DNA from: Paraprevotella xylaniphila YIT 11841
GTDB lineage: Bacteria; Bacteroidota; Bacteroidia; Bacteroidales; Bacteroidaceae
Direction: 5' to 3'
Length of the DNA stretch: 57,737 nt
Assembly: GCF_000205165.1 (NCBI RefSeq)
Contig: NZ_GL883891.1
Coordinates: 1 to 57,737, forward strand
In this document: positions 37,119 to 47,767 of the stretch, piece by piece
Layout: each line of letters begins with the position of its first letter
Position numbering within the stretch: the first letter of the stretch is position 1
The notes under the pieces: model-generated
What the model was told of the DNA's origin: nothing
The model's input: the letters and a program-made list of their open reading frames with translations, nothing else
The model's database searches: none
Position numbers and translations under genes: made by a program

Positions 37119-39689
37119 ATGCTGCTGAAGCTTTATCATAGATACGTATCGTTGTTTTTAGTCTTGATGTGCTTTGTCCCGCATTCCTTGAATGCACAGG
37201 TTCGGGGACGGGTGACGGATGCCGACACGGGAGAACCTATCCCGGCGGTCAATGTGTACTACGGAAAACAAAAGACCGTGGGAACCACAACCAATGACAA
37301 AGGCAGGTATACATTGCAAGCACCGGATAAAGGGGACACCCTTGTGTTTTCTTATGTCGGCTACCAGACGTATAAGATATATATAAAGGCCGGAGAGAAA
37401 AAAACACTGAATGTCAAGCTTCAGGGGTTGGACAGGGAGTTGTCGGAATTATTGGTGAAACCGAAAAAAAGACGGTATAGCCGAAAAGACAATCCGGCGG
37501 TGGAGTTAATGCGGAAAGTGATAGCGGCCAAAGAAAAAAGTGATTTGAAACAGAACGACTATTACCGTTATGACAAGTATCAGCGTATCACATTCGGCTT
37601 CAACAATATCACGCAACATTTCATCGACAGCAGCTTTTTGCGCAAATTCCCCTTGTTGGTCAAACAGGTGGAATACTGTCCGCAGACCCAAACCAACATA
37701 CTTCCCCTGACCTATAACGAGACTTCGTCGGAACATATATACAGGAAACAGCCGGAGGCGGAACGGAATTTTATCCGGGGAACAAATTCGGAGGGGGTGA
37801 ACGAGCTGTTCGCTACGGGGGACATCGTGAACGTAGTCCTTCAGCGTTTCTTCGCCGACGTGAACATTTATGATAATTCGATCAATCTTTTGGAACGTTA
37901 CTTCACCAGTCCCTTATCTTCTACCAATGCCATATCTTTCTATCAGTATTACATCATGGATACTCTGGACGTGGAAGGAGACAAGTGTATCGAATTGAGC
38001 TTCATTCCCCAAAATCCGCAGGACTTCGGTTTCTCGGGACGGTTATGGGTTTTGGACGACGGGACTTATCAGGTGAAACGTTGTCTGGTCAACCTGCCGC
38101 TCCGTTCAAGTGTGAACTTTATCAGCAATTTAGTGATAGAACAGGATTTCTCCACGCTCCCGAACGGCCAACGGGTATTGGTGAAGGACAATATGATTGC
38201 AGAACTGGGCGCATTGAAGAAATACCATAATATGATGGTCAAACGTACCACGGCTTATACAGGGTTCGACTTTGCCCCCATTTCCAGTGAGAGGTTCGAC
38301 CAACGCGAACAGCCAAGGGAAGGTACACCGGTCATCAAAGACGAAAACTTCTGGGCACAGCACCGGACGGACACACTGACCCGTTCGGAAGCCGGCATGT
38401 CCACCATGGTACAGGATATGACCCGAAAAAAAGGCTTCGGTTGGATTATCTGGATTGTACGTGCCTTCGTGGAAAACTACGTGGAGACTTCGCCTCCGGG
38501 AAAAAAGAATTATGTGGATTTCGGACCAGTCAACACGGTCGTCTCGTCCAATTTCATAGACAAGGTGCGTTTCCGGGCCAGTGCGCAGACCACGGCCAAT
38601 CTGAGTCCTCATCTCTTCCTGAAGGGATATGCTGCATACGGCGTACGGGACAAGAAATGGAAATATGAGGGAGAAGTGGAATATTCGTTCTTAAAAAAAC
38701 AATATTCGCCGGAAGAGTTCCCGCGAAACTCGATAGCTGTCTCTACCCGTTATGACGTAATGGCTCCCTCCGATGCCATGTTACCTACGGACAAAGATAA
38801 CGTGTTCACGTCGCTCAAGACGCAGACTATTGACCAAATGTCTTATTTCCGCCAATACAACATACGTTACGTGTATGAGTTCGACAATCATTTCGGGATT
38901 ACGGCACAGTTGCGCCATATCACTCAAAACCCGACAGGCACGCTGTTCTATCGTACGGTAAGCGGGCAAACGGTGCCGGAACTGACGCAAAGCGAGGCGA
39001 CGCTGAGTTTGCGTTACGCGCCGGGCGAAAAGGTGGTGGTCACGAAACAGAGGCGTCATCCGGTCAACCATAATTATCCTATTTACACGTTGATGCATAC
39101 GACCGGGTTCAAAGATGTTTTGGGAGGGGACTATGCTTCCAACTACACGGAACTGTCGGTGACAAAGCGTTTTTGGCTGAACTCATGCGGGCGCATTGAT
39201 ATTTACGGCCGTGCGGGAGCGCAATGGAACAGGGTGCCGTTCCCGTTGTTGATTACGCCTGCGGCGAATAATTCGTATATCATACAGCGTGGCATGTTCA
39301 ATATGATCAACAACATGGAGTTCATGAACGACCGTTTCGTTTCGTTGGACGTGCAATGGGATTTGAGCGGCAAGCTGTTCAACCGGATTCCCTTGCTCAA
39401 GCATCTGAAATGGCGTGAGGTGATAGGTTTCAAGACGCTTTACGGCACGTTGACGGACAAGAACAATCCGTTTAAACAAGGGAACCAAAGCGATTTGTTC
39501 GAGTTCCCGTCACGAAACGGACAACCGACCAGTTTCGTAATGGGGGATACTCCCTACATGGAACTGAATGTGGGCATTCACAATATCTTCAAGATACTTC
39601 GTGTAGACTACGTGCGCCGGTTGAATTATCTGAACGCACCCAATGCCAAGAAGAACGGCGTGAGATTTGTATTGCAGTTTGACTTTTAA
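37119..39689 (+). CDS. DUF5686 family outer-membrane protein with carboxypeptidase-like N-terminal domain
   Basis: Start chosen at 37119 (MLLKLYHRYVSLFLVLM), which gives a signal peptide ending at LNAQ and fits the promoter. The protein has 856 residues. A CarboxypepD_reg-like beta sandwich (about 27-105, GRVTDADTGEPIPAVNVYYG and SYVGYQTYKIYI as separate strands) is followed by the DUF5686 region, whose many amphipathic strands and final Phe (RFVLQFDF) indicate a beta barrel. Found widely and singly in Bacteroidota; function unknown, perhaps outer-membrane maintenance or transport. It lies 12 bp before rarA and is probably cotranscribed. Confidence 0.82.
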   Translation: MLLKLYHRYVSLFLVLMCFVPHSLNAQVRGRVTDADTGEPIPAVNVYYGKQKTVGTTTNDKGRYTLQAPDKGDTLVFSYVGYQTYKIYIKAGEKKTLNVKLQGLDRELSELLVKPKKRRYSRKDNPAVELMRKVIAAKEKSDLKQNDYYRYDKYQRITFGFNNITQHFIDSSFLRKFPLLVKQVEYCPQTQTNILPLTYNETSSEHIYRKQPEAERNFIRGTNSEGVNELFATGDIVNVVLQRFFADVNIYDNSINLLERYFTSPLSSTNAISFYQYYIMDTLDVEGDKCIELSFIPQNPQDFGFSGRLWVLDDGTYQVKRCLVNLPLRSSVNFISNLVIEQDFSTLPNGQRVLVKDNMIAELGALKKYHNMMVKRTTAYTGFDFAPISSERFDQREQPREGTPVIKDENFWAQHRTDTLTRSEAGMSTMVQDMTRKKGFGWIIWIVRAFVENYVETSPPGKKNYVDFGPVNTVVSSNFIDKVRFRASAQTTANLSPHLFLKGYAAYGVRDKKWKYEGEVEYSFLKKQYSPEEFPRNSIAVSTRYDVMAPSDAMLPTDKDNVFTSLKTQTIDQMSYFRQYNIRYVYEFDNHFGITAQLRHITQNPTGTLFYRTVSGQTVPELTQSEATLSLRYAPGEKVVVTKQRRHPVNHNYPIYTLMHTTGFKDVLGGDYASNYTELSVTKRFWLNSCGRIDIYGRAGAQWNRVPFPLLITPAANNSYIIQRGMFNMINNMEFMNDRFVSLDVQWDLSGKLFNRIPLLKHLKWREVIGFKTLYGTLTDKNNPFKQGNQSDLFEFPSRNGQPTSFVMGDTPYMELNVGIHNIFKILRVDYVRRLNYLNAPNAKKNGVRFVLQFDF

Positions 39690-39701
39690 GGAGGATTTGA
39701 C

Positions 39702-40973
39702 ATGGCAGCACCTTTGGCAGAAAGATTACGTCCGCAAACGTTGGACGATTACATCGGGCAAAAACATCTGGTCGGTCCGGATGCCGTTTTACGTAAGATG
39801 ATAGATTCCGGACGGATTTCCTCATTTATTTTGTGGGGACCTCCGGGTGTGGGCAAAACGACCTTGGCGCAAATCATTGCCCATAAGCTCGAAACGCCGT
39901 TTTACACGCTGAGCGCGGTAACAAGCGGTGTGAAGGATGTCCGGGAAGTGATAGAAAAGGCACGGAACAATCGTTTTTTCACCCAGGCTAGTCCGATTCT
40001 TTTCATTGATGAAATCCATCGTTTTAGTAAATCCCAACAGGATTCCCTTCTGGGAGCTGTGGAGCAGGGGACAGTCACGTTGATTGGGGCCACGACGGAA
40101 AATCCGTCTTTCGAGGTCATACGCCCGCTTTTGTCCCGTTGCCAGTTATATGTCTTGAAAAGCCTTACGAAAGATGACCTGATGGAGTTGCTGCACAAGG
40201 CGGTGGAAAGAGATATCATACTGAAAACGAAACATATCGAATTTCGCGAAACGGATGCCATGCTCCGGTATAGCGGAGGAGACGCCCGCAAGCTGCTGAA
40301 TATCCTTGAACTGGTGGTAGAGGCTGACGGAACGGACCAAGTGGTTATCACGGATGCTGTCGTAGCCGAAAGGCTTCAGCAAAACCCATTGGCATACGAT
40401 AAGGGGGGAGAATTGCACTATGACATCATATCGGCTTTCATCAAAAGTATTCGGGGAAGCGACCCTGATGCCGCTCTGTATTGGTTGGCACGAATGATAG
40501 AAGGTGGGGAAGACCCCTCGTTTATCGCGCGGCGACTGGTCATTTCCGCTAGTGAAGACATAGGTTTGGCCAATCCGAATGCACTGCTTTTAGCCAATGC
40601 CGCTTTTGAAGCAGTCATGAAGATAGGATGGCCGGAAGGGCGTATCCCTTTGGCCGAGGCTACGGTCTATCTGGCAACCAGTCCGAAAAGCAACTCGGCT
40701 TATAAGGGTATCAATGATGCCTTGCAGCTCGTACGGCAAACCGGGAATTTGCCGGTGCCGTTGCACTTGCGCAATGCGCCTACCCGGCTTATGGAAGAGT
40801 TGGGATATGGTAAAGACTATAAGTATGCGCATGACTATCAGGGGCATTTCGTGGAACAGCAATTTTTACCCGACGACATTCGTGACAAAAGGATTTGGCA
40901 TGCCCAAGGGAATGCGGCGGAAACCAAATTGCAGGAACGGATGCTGCATTTATGGAAAGACCGCTATAAATGA
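39702..40973 (+). CDS. rarA: replication-associated recombination protein RarA (MgsA) AAA+ ATPase
   Basis: A 423-residue AAA+ protein of normal length. Walker A at residues 46-53 (GPPGVGKT), Walker B near 98-103 (LFIDEIHR), sensor 1 GATTENPS near 130, and the clamp-loader-like C-terminal helices with ISAFIKSIRGSDPDAALYW split over residues 247-266. RarA acts at stalled or collapsed replication forks with SSB and the RecA pathway. Its start is 12 bp after the DUF5686 gene, so it shares that transcript. The gene ends well before the promoter of the next gene. Confidence 0.97.
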   Translation: MAAPLAERLRPQTLDDYIGQKHLVGPDAVLRKMIDSGRISSFILWGPPGVGKTTLAQIIAHKLETPFYTLSAVTSGVKDVREVIEKARNNRFFTQASPILFIDEIHRFSKSQQDSLLGAVEQGTVTLIGATTENPSFEVIRPLLSRCQLYVLKSLTKDDLMELLHKAVERDIILKTKHIEFRETDAMLRYSGGDARKLLNILELVVEADGTDQVVITDAVVAERLQQNPLAYDKGGELHYDIISAFIKSIRGSDPDAALYWLARMIEGGEDPSFIARRLVISASEDIGLANPNALLLANAAFEAVMKIGWPEGRIPLAEATVYLATSPKSNSAYKGINDALQLVRQTGNLPVPLHLRNAPTRLMEELGYGKDYKYAHDYQGHFVEQQFLPDDIRDKRIWHAQGNAAETKLQERMLHLWKDRYK

Positions 40974-41025
40974 TTTTTTGATGGAAGAATATCCTGCACA
41001 AATGCCGGTTTTGCATTAATTTTGC

Positions 41026-41033
41026 TAACTTTG
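41026..41033 (+). promoter_or_regulatory. -7 box of the fhs gene
   Basis: TAACTTTG matches TAnnTTTG 46 bases before the start codon; a second match (TAATTTTG) overlaps just upstream at 41017-41024. Confidence 0.5.
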
Positions 41034-41078
41034 TCTTTTCATTCTTAAATTGTTAAATAGAAAACGCTACAAATACAG

Positions 41079-42746
41079 ATGAAAAGCGATATAGAAATTG
41101 CCCGCGAGTGCCGATTGAAGCCGATTGAAGACATTGCCCGCCAAGTACAGGTTCCTGTGGATGAATTGGAACATTATGGGAAATACATTGCCAAAGTACC
41201 GGAATCGCTGATTGACGAGAAAAAAGTAGAAAACAGTAATTTGATTTTGGTTACGGCCATTACTCCCACGAAGGCCGGTATAGGCAAGACTACCGTTTCG
41301 GTCGGTTTGGCTTTAGGACTTAGCTACATTGGGAAAAAGAACATCGTGGCTTTGAGGGAACCTTCTCTCGGCCCGTGTTTCGGTTTGAAAGGCGGTGCGG
41401 CAGGAGGTGGTTACGCCCAGATATTGCCGATGGACAAAATCAACTTGCATTTCACCGGGGATTTCCATGCCGTTACTTCGGCCCATAATATGATTGCCGC
41501 TTTGTTGGACAACTATATCTATCAGCATCGGGATGAAGGCTTTGCCATGAAAGAAATTTTATGGAAACGCGTGTTGGACATTAACGACCGGAACTTGCGT
41601 TATGTCGTAACCGGACTGGGAGCCAAGACGAACGGGGTCACGATGGAAAGCGGTTTCGATATTACTCCGGCATCCGAAATCATGGCGATTCTTTGCTTGT
41701 CGAAAGACGAACATGACCTGCGCCGCAGAATCGAGAACATATTATTGGGTACTACAATCGAGGGAAAACCGTTCCGTGTAAAAGACATGGGAGTGGCCGG
41801 AGCAATATGCGTGCTTTTAAAAGACGCCTTACATCCCAATTTGGTGCAAACCACGGAAAACACACCGGCTATCGTGCACGGAGGCCCTTTTGCCAACATC
41901 GCACACGGATGCAACTCCATATTGGCCACCAAACTGGCTATGACGTACGCAGATTATGTGGTGACGGAGGCCGGTTTCGGGGCTGATTTGGGAGCGGAAA
42001 AGTTTTTCAACATCAAATGCCGGAAATCTGGGCTAAATCCCAAGCTCACCATAATAGTCGCTACAACCCAAGGTCTGAAAATGCACGGCGGGGTAGCGTT
42101 GGAAGATATTAAAAAGCCTCATTCGGAAGGGTTGAAGAAAGGATTTGAGAATCTGGACAAGCATATCAGGAACATGCAGGCCTTCGGGCAGACCGTAGTG
42201 GTTTGTTTCAACCGTTATGCGACGGATGTGGATTCGGAAATAGACTTATGCCGCAAGCATTGTGAGGATATGGGAGTAGGCTTTGCCGTGAATAATGCTT
42301 TCTCGGAAGGTGGAAAGGGAGCTGTGGAGTTGGCCGAGCTTGTGGTTGAAACTATTGCCTGTCACCCATCCCGTCCGGTCGTGTTCTCCTATGCCGACTG
42401 TGATAATATCGAGACTAAAGCGGAAAATGTAGTTCGTCAAGTGTATGGAGCCGACGGGGTCGTTTTCTCGGCCGCAGCCCGTAAAATGTTGGAAAGAGTA
42501 CGTCAGTTAGGTATAGAAAATTATCCAGTTTGCATAGCCAAGACGCAATATTCATTTTCCGCAGATGCCCATGCATACGGAGTGCCGCACGGATTTAAAG
42601 TGCAAATACGGGATATTGTAGTCAATTGCGGAGCCGAAATGATCGTACTGATAGCCGGAGATATATTGAGAATGCCCGGATTGCCGAAATCTCCCCAGGC
42701 GGAACGCATTGATTTAATCGACGGAAGAATAGAAGGGCTTTCTTGA
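41079..42746 (+). CDS. fhs: formate--tetrahydrofolate ligase
   Basis: A 555-residue enzyme of the usual length that joins formate and tetrahydrofolate with ATP to give 10-formyl-THF for purine and initiator-tRNA synthesis. The P-loop is at about 63-72 ([10 protein letters not shown]), and the family signature [20 protein letters not shown] begins near 93. Substrate-site segments FTGDFHA, NDRNLRY and [13 protein letters not shown] are all present and no key residue is missing. It has its own promoter; the gene for a large sensor protein begins 40 bp downstream on the same strand. Confidence 0.98.
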   Translation: MKSDIEIARECRLKPIEDIARQVQVPVDELEHYGKYIAKVPESLIDEKKVENSNLILVTAITPTKAGIGKTTVSVGLALGLSYIGKKNIVALREPSLGPCFGLKGGAAGGGYAQILPMDKINLHFTGDFHAVTSAHNMIAALLDNYIYQHRDEGFAMKEILWKRVLDINDRNLRYVVTGLGAKTNGVTMESGFDITPASEIMAILCLSKDEHDLRRRIENILLGTTIEGKPFRVKDMGVAGAICVLLKDALHPNLVQTTENTPAIVHGGPFANIAHGCNSILATKLAMTYADYVVTEAGFGADLGAEKFFNIKCRKSGLNPKLTIIVATTQGLKMHGGVALEDIKKPHSEGLKKGFENLDKHIRNMQAFGQTVVVCFNRYATDVDSEIDLCRKHCEDMGVGFAVNNAFSEGGKGAVELAELVVETIACHPSRPVVFSYADCDNIETKAENVVRQVYGADGVVFSAAARKMLERVRQLGIENYPVCIAKTQYSFSADAHAYGVPHGFKVQIRDIVVNCGAEMIVLIAGDILRMPGLPKSPQAERIDLIDGRIEGLS

Positions 42747-42786
42747 CATATTTAGGTGAACACCACGGGCCTGGTTTATAGGGTAT

Positions 42787-45700
42787 ATGAGAAAGCCTAC
42801 GTTTGGTATAACAGGAAGAAAGAATCTTTCGGCTATATGCGTGTCTGTCATATTAGGATTATGTATAGGAGCCGGATGTCATTGGTATGCCTCTTCCCGT
42901 CCGGACATGACAAGAGTAGGGAAAGTAGATTCCCTGAATACTAAAGCTTGTTTGGTGCGCTACGTCCATCCGGACAGTGCGTTACTGTTTGCCCGGAAGG
43001 CAGCCCGTATGGCACGGAATTACGCAGACGGACGAAGTGAGGCCTTAAACCATCAAATGTTCATTTGCTTTTTGCGAATGGACTTTGGTGGGTGTATGGA
43101 GCTATACAATCGGATTCAGCAGTCCACCAGTAACCAGATAGAATTGTTGGTGAGCGAAGTGAATATGATGATAATATGCCAACGGGCTGCACAAAACCGT
43201 TTGTTCTTCGATTATTATAACCGTGCGCTTGAAAGAATCCAACGCATCAGGGAAGAGTATGATGAAGTGAAAGGCCGTAATAAAGAACGGTTGGACTACG
43301 CCATGACAGAATTCAGTTTGACCACGGCTACCAACTACATCAATCTGATGCAAGAGCAAAAGGCTGAGAAGGAACTTTCGGCAATTGATACGGATGGCTA
43401 TATACGTCGGAATAAGGCTTTACTTATTTACTTTTATTACCTGAACGGTTTGATTTACCAAAATCGTTTGGATCTGGGAAAAGAGCGTGTAGTGGATGCT
43501 TTCGATTATTTTTATCTGGCTTACTCATATTCCGAACGTATGGGTAACATTTATTTTTCCTCCATGTTGGAACAAGTCTTATCGGAGATGTTTGCCCAAC
43601 CGAAAAACTATGATATCATCAAGACCTACCGTAAAGTAGAATTGGATTATTTGTACAATTCGTTAGTTACGGAGGAACTTGGAGAGGGTGGATTCCCGGT
43701 ATCCCTGCGCCTTTCTACGGCATTAGCCCAAAAGGCATTGTCCAATGCCGGACAATGTGGAAATCTGTTGCTTAAGATTAACGGATTCCGCGTGTTGGGA
43801 AATACCATGTTTGCCAAGGGTGAATATTATAGGGCTTTGAATTGCTTCGAGACGGCTTTGTCCTATTTGAATCTTCATCACCAAATTTATTATCCGGAAG
43901 ACAAAGAACGATTGTTGACGTCTTTTGAAAGCCGAAAAGACTCGGCAGTAGACATGTTATGGTCGAAAGACAATGAAATACAAACCGTTCCGGGCTATTT
44001 GACCTACATCCGGGAACGTTTAAGTGCGACCTACAGTGCGTTGGGGGACAGACAGAAATCAGATTACAACCGAAATCTGTATTTGGACTTGATGGATTTT
44101 ACTCGTCAAGACAAATCTATAGAAAGTCGCGTAGACATGATAGCGCATGACAACAAGATATTGAATGCCCTTTTGGGGATTATTATTCTGCTGTCTCTCG
44201 TTTTTGGCTTTTTCCTCTTTTTATATGCACGCAAATGGAAACTGCGGAATGCGAAACAGTATTCTTTATTGAAAGATATGTCCGCATGGTTCATGGAGGT
44301 GGCTTTCACCAAATCTGAAGAAAGTCTGGAAGAAGCATTCAATGTCTATCCTTGGATAAAAAAGGAAAAGCGAATCCTACATGAAATCCTCCGTCCCTAT
44401 ATCAAATGGACGGAAAAGAACCGTATCTTGTCCGACCAAATGGACAAGGAACGGATGCAGTTTCGTGAAGAATATCTGCAAAACGAAAGACAAATAGCCA
44501 TCGACAAAAGGAAAAACATATCCAAACGGGCAAAAGTTTCTTTGGTACACTCCATCATGCCTTTCATCGACCGTATTTTGTATGTGGTACGCAGGATGGA
44601 AAGTAAAAATCAATATGACCAGAGAGCTTTAACCTATCTAAGTGAACTTGCAGACGAAATCAACAGCTATAATGACGTACTCACCGAATGGATTCGTATG
44701 AACCGGGGCGAGTTGGAACTGGCAATAGAAAGTTTCCCACTACAGGACTTATTCAAGTTACTGGATAGAGGCCAGTATAATTTCAAACGGAAGGGTGTTG
44801 GCTTTTTTGTGGAACCAACGGAAGCATGGGTAAAAGCAGACCGTGCCCTTACCTTTTTCATGCTCAACACTCTGACAGACAATGCACGTAAATTCACACC
44901 TTCGGGAGGGCAAGTCACAGTATGCGCAACAGAATTGGCAGACGCTGTGGATATTAAGGTCTCAGATACAGGATGTGGACTTACGGAGTCTGAAATAGCA
45001 CTGATTCTATCTTCAAAAATCTATGATGCCCAACAGATTGGTGTCAATTCTTCGACTGTACGTCCTGAAAAAGGAAGCGGTTTCGGCTTGTTGAATTGCA
45101 AAGGTATTATCGAAAAGTACAAGAAGTCGGGAGACATTTTCAAGGTATGCCGTTTCCATATTGAAAGCGAGGAAAATAAAGGCAGTTGCTTTTCTTTTCG
45201 CTTACCTAAAGGAATAAGGCGAAAGGGCATGATGGTGCTGGCGTTTATTTTTTATTTACTCACTTGCGGTCAGTATATGTATGCTGTTCGGCCCGACATT
45301 GGCAATGTTCCTCCTCACGAGGAGGCAGACATGAATTACGGAGAGCTTAAATGGGCAGTATTTTATGCCGATTCGGTCTATTTTGCCAATGTTCATGGCG
45401 ATTACGACCGCAGTATGCAGTATGCCGATTCCACCTTTAAATATATCAACCGTTATTATGAAGACATCTTGCCGGAAGAATGCGTAAGCCGACAACTGAC
45501 TGCTACGGGAAACGGTATGGAAGAACTTGAATGGTTATCTTTAGGAGTGAAGGCCGATTACTTTCTGATTATGGGATTTCGAAATGAAATGGCCATTGCG
45601 ACATTGGCGTTACATGATTGGGAAAAATATGAGTTCAACAACAGGCAGTTCACACATTTATATAAACTGTTGACCAAAGACGATTCTTTGGAGGAGTTTT

Positions 45701-47037
45701 ACATCCGGCAGCGTGACACACAGAAAAACTTGTCGGTCAGTCTGGTTTTATTGGTCTTCATGCTCTTTATTTTTTCCGTCCTGATATACATTGTTTATTT
45801 TCGTCGGCGAATTCTGTTCCGTTTCAGCGTGATGCAGGTTCTTGAAACCAATCATGCCATGCTGAATGTCATTGAAATGTGTACACGTCCGGGACGTACG
45901 GACGATTTGGTATCTCAACTCCTGTCAGTCGTGTTGTCCAAGCTTAAAGAATTACATGAAATAAATAGCGTACGGTTGTTGCTATATCGGGGAAAAGGGG
46001 AAAAAGTCGGAACGTTTTTACAAGGGGAGGAAGACTATGGAGTATTGGCAGATTCTCTGCTTAGTCAGGCTTATGAAACGGAAAATGTCGTTTTTGATGA
46101 AATATCCAACACACAGATTTACCCCTTGCTTCTTCGCCTGAAGGAGAATGAACGTCTCTGCATCGGGTCTGTAGCAGTCAACTATGGGACTTACCGGATG
46201 CAAAAAGAAGATTTCATTTTTGAGAATTATATCGTAAACTATCTGGCTATTTTACTGTATGAAGCGGTCATACAGCGGGGGCAAGACCTGGAAAATGTGG
46301 AAACTGCAGAGAACGAGAAACAACGTTCTTTGTACGAAAGAACACGTATCAAAGTACAGAATCAGATTCTGGATAACTGCCTTTCCACCATTAAACACGA
46401 ATCGATGTATTATCCCAGTCGCATGAAACAAATCATATGGAAACTGGAAGAACATGAGGAACATCATGATTTGAAGACGTCCATTCACTCATTAAGGGAG
46501 CTTGCCGAATATTACAAAGAAATATATACTCTGCTGTGCGCACAGGCTGATCGGCAGATTGACTCCGAATACTTTAAATGCGAGAAACTTTCTCCGCACA
46601 TCATCGGAAAAGAGTGGATGAAGGCAATGGAAGCTTGGAGGAAGAGAAAGGCTTATGGCCTTCACCTGTCTTTTGTCGATGATTTGCAGGAAAATATTTT
46701 TATGAACGTGGATGCTACATTGGTGCGCTTCATGTTAGATACCTTGACGAAGGAATGGGCAAACCGGTTGGCTGAACGGGAGAAAGAAGGGAGTTTGACG
46801 CTTCGTGTATCGGAAGACGATGATTTTGTCCGTTTTACGTTGCTGTCTTCAGTTCGGATTTATGAAGCGGAAGAAGCCATAAGGATATTCCAACCGGATG
46901 TCAAGCATTATCCCTACCTGTTGTGCAAGGAAATCGTTCGAGAACATGATAAACTAAATAATTTTTGCGGTTGCCGTATCAATATCGAGACAGATTCCGG
47001 ATGCAGTATATGGTTTACCGTACCTAAATATAGATGA
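42787..47037 (+). CDS. very large membrane sensor with two kinase-like modules (DUF5112/DUF5113 type)
   Basis: A 1416-residue protein with four membrane segments (about 13-32, 457-478, 813-834, 981-1004). Segment 1: a periplasmic helical, TPR-like region (about 35-450). Segment 2: cytoplasmic, with LVHSIMPFIDR near 600 in the place of an H-box and an ATPase with N box NTLTDNARKFTP (about 693) and G box GSGFGLLN (about 762). Segment 3: a short periplasmic part (about 835-980). Segment 4: a GAF-like region, then STIKHESMYY (about 1200) and a C-terminal ATPase-like part lacking clear N and G boxes. It looks like an active kinase fused to a degenerate second one. The response regulator gene begins 1 bp later, so the pair is surely a two-component system. 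Signal unknown. Confidence 0.8.
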   Translation: MRKPTFGITGRKNLSAICVSVILGLCIGAGCHWYASSRPDMTRVGKVDSLNTKACLVRYVHPDSALLFARKAARMARNYADGRSEALNHQMFICFLRMDFGGCMELYNRIQQSTSNQIELLVSEVNMMIICQRAAQNRLFFDYYNRALERIQRIREEYDEVKGRNKERLDYAMTEFSLTTATNYINLMQEQKAEKELSAIDTDGYIRRNKALLIYFYYLNGLIYQNRLDLGKERVVDAFDYFYLAYSYSERMGNIYFSSMLEQVLSEMFAQPKNYDIIKTYRKVELDYLYNSLVTEELGEGGFPVSLRLSTALAQKALSNAGQCGNLLLKINGFRVLGNTMFAKGEYYRALNCFETALSYLNLHHQIYYPEDKERLLTSFESRKDSAVDMLWSKDNEIQTVPGYLTYIRERLSATYSALGDRQKSDYNRNLYLDLMDFTRQDKSIESRVDMIAHDNKILNALLGIIILLSLVFGFFLFLYARKWKLRNAKQYSLLKDMSAWFMEVAFTKSEESLEEAFNVYPWIKKEKRILHEILRPYIKWTEKNRILSDQMDKERMQFREEYLQNERQIAIDKRKNISKRAKVSLVHSIMPFIDRILYVVRRMESKNQYDQRALTYLSELADEINSYNDVLTEWIRMNRGELELAIESFPLQDLFKLLDRGQYNFKRKGVGFFVEPTEAWVKADRALTFFMLNTLTDNARKFTPSGGQVTVCATELADAVDIKVSDTGCGLTESEIALILSSKIYDAQQIGVNSSTVRPEKGSGFGLLNCKGIIEKYKKSGDIFKVCRFHIESEENKGSCFSFRLPKGIRRKGMMVLAFIFYLLTCGQYMYAVRPDIGNVPPHEEADMNYGELKWAVFYADSVYFANVHGDYDRSMQYADSTFKYINRYYEDILPEECVSRQLTATGNGMEELEWLSLGVKADYFLIMGFRNEMAIATLALHDWEKYEFNNRQFTHLYKLLTKDDSLEEFYIRQRDTQKNLSVSLVLLVFMLFIFSVLIYIVYFRRRILFRFSVMQVLETNHAMLNVIEMCTRPGRTDDLVSQLLSVVLSKLKELHEINSVRLLLYRGKGEKVGTFLQGEEDYGVLADSLLSQAYETENVVFDEISNTQIYPLLLRLKENERLCIGSVAVNYGTYRMQKEDFIFENYIVNYLAILLYEAVIQRGQDLENVETAENEKQRSLYERTRIKVQNQILDNCLSTIKHESMYYPSRMKQIIWKLEEHEEHHDLKTSIHSLRELAEYYKEIYTLLCAQADRQIDSEYFKCEKLSPHIIGKEWMKAMEAWRKRKAYGLHLSFVDDLQENIFMNVDATLVRFMLDTLTKEWANRLAEREKEGSLTLRVSEDDDFVRFTLLSSVRIYEAEEAIRIFQPDVKHYPYLLCKEIVREHDKLNNFCGCRINIETDSGCSIWFTVPKYR

Positions 47038-47038
47038 A

Positions 47039-47767
47039 ATGGGAATGGATTCTTTTAAAATCATTATTGTTGAAGACGTTAAACTGGAGTTAAAGGGAAC
47101 AGAAGAAATCATTCGTACGGAACTCCCGGAAGCCAAAATCATCGGAACAGCAATGAATGAAAGCGAATTTTGGTGCTTGATTAAGAAAGGAGTACCGGAT
47201 TTGCTGTTATTAGACTTGGGACTGGGCGGCTCCACGACTATCGGAGTGGACATTTGCAGGCAAGTCCGGTTGGCCTATCCGGAATTACGTATCCTGATTT
47301 TCACGGGAGAAATACTGAACGAACGGCTGTGGGCCGACGTATTGAAAGCCGGAGCAAACGGCATTATCCTGAAAACAGGTGAACTGCTCACGCGTAACGA
47401 TGTGCGACAAGTAATGGATGGCCGCAATTTTGTTTTCAACGAACCAATTCTGGAAAAGATTGTCAGCCGCTTTATGAAATCTGTGGAATCGGAACGTTTA
47501 CATAAAGATGCACTCATCCATTATGAAATCGATGAATATGACGAACGTTTCCTTCGCCATCTGGCATTAGGTTATACAAAAGAAATGATAACCAACTTAC
47601 GCGGAATGCCTTTCGGCGTGAAGAGTTTGGAAAAAAGACAAAACGATTTGATTTCACGCCTATTCGATACTGGCGAAAGAGGGGGTATCAATGCCACCCG
47701 TTTGGTTGTGAAAGCATTACAATTACATATCATAGACTTAGAACATTTGGAGCCGGATGAGGAATAG
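47039..47767 (+). CDS. response regulator, receiver plus C-terminal DNA-binding-like domain
   Basis: A 242-residue protein; the start may be the third codon. The receiver domain is at about residues 5-120 with the acidic pair Glu12/Asp13, phospho-acceptor Asp59 (LLLLDLGLGG), Thr89 and Lys112 in the expected places. Residues 150-235 form a helical domain (HLALGYTKEMITNLRGM, KSLEKRQNDLISRLFD) that resembles a LuxR/NarL-type helix-turn-helix. It directly follows the large sensor gene and overlaps the next gene by 11 bp. It should carry the sensor's output to DNA; no target sites can be named. Confidence 0.88.
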   Translation: MGMDSFKIIIVEDVKLELKGTEEIIRTELPEAKIIGTAMNESEFWCLIKKGVPDLLLLDLGLGGSTTIGVDICRQVRLAYPELRILIFTGEILNERLWADVLKAGANGIILKTGELLTRNDVRQVMDGRNFVFNEPILEKIVSRFMKSVESERLHKDALIHYEIDEYDERFLRHLALGYTKEMITNLRGMPFGVKSLEKRQNDLISRLFDTGERGGINATRLVVKALQLHIIDLEHLEPDEE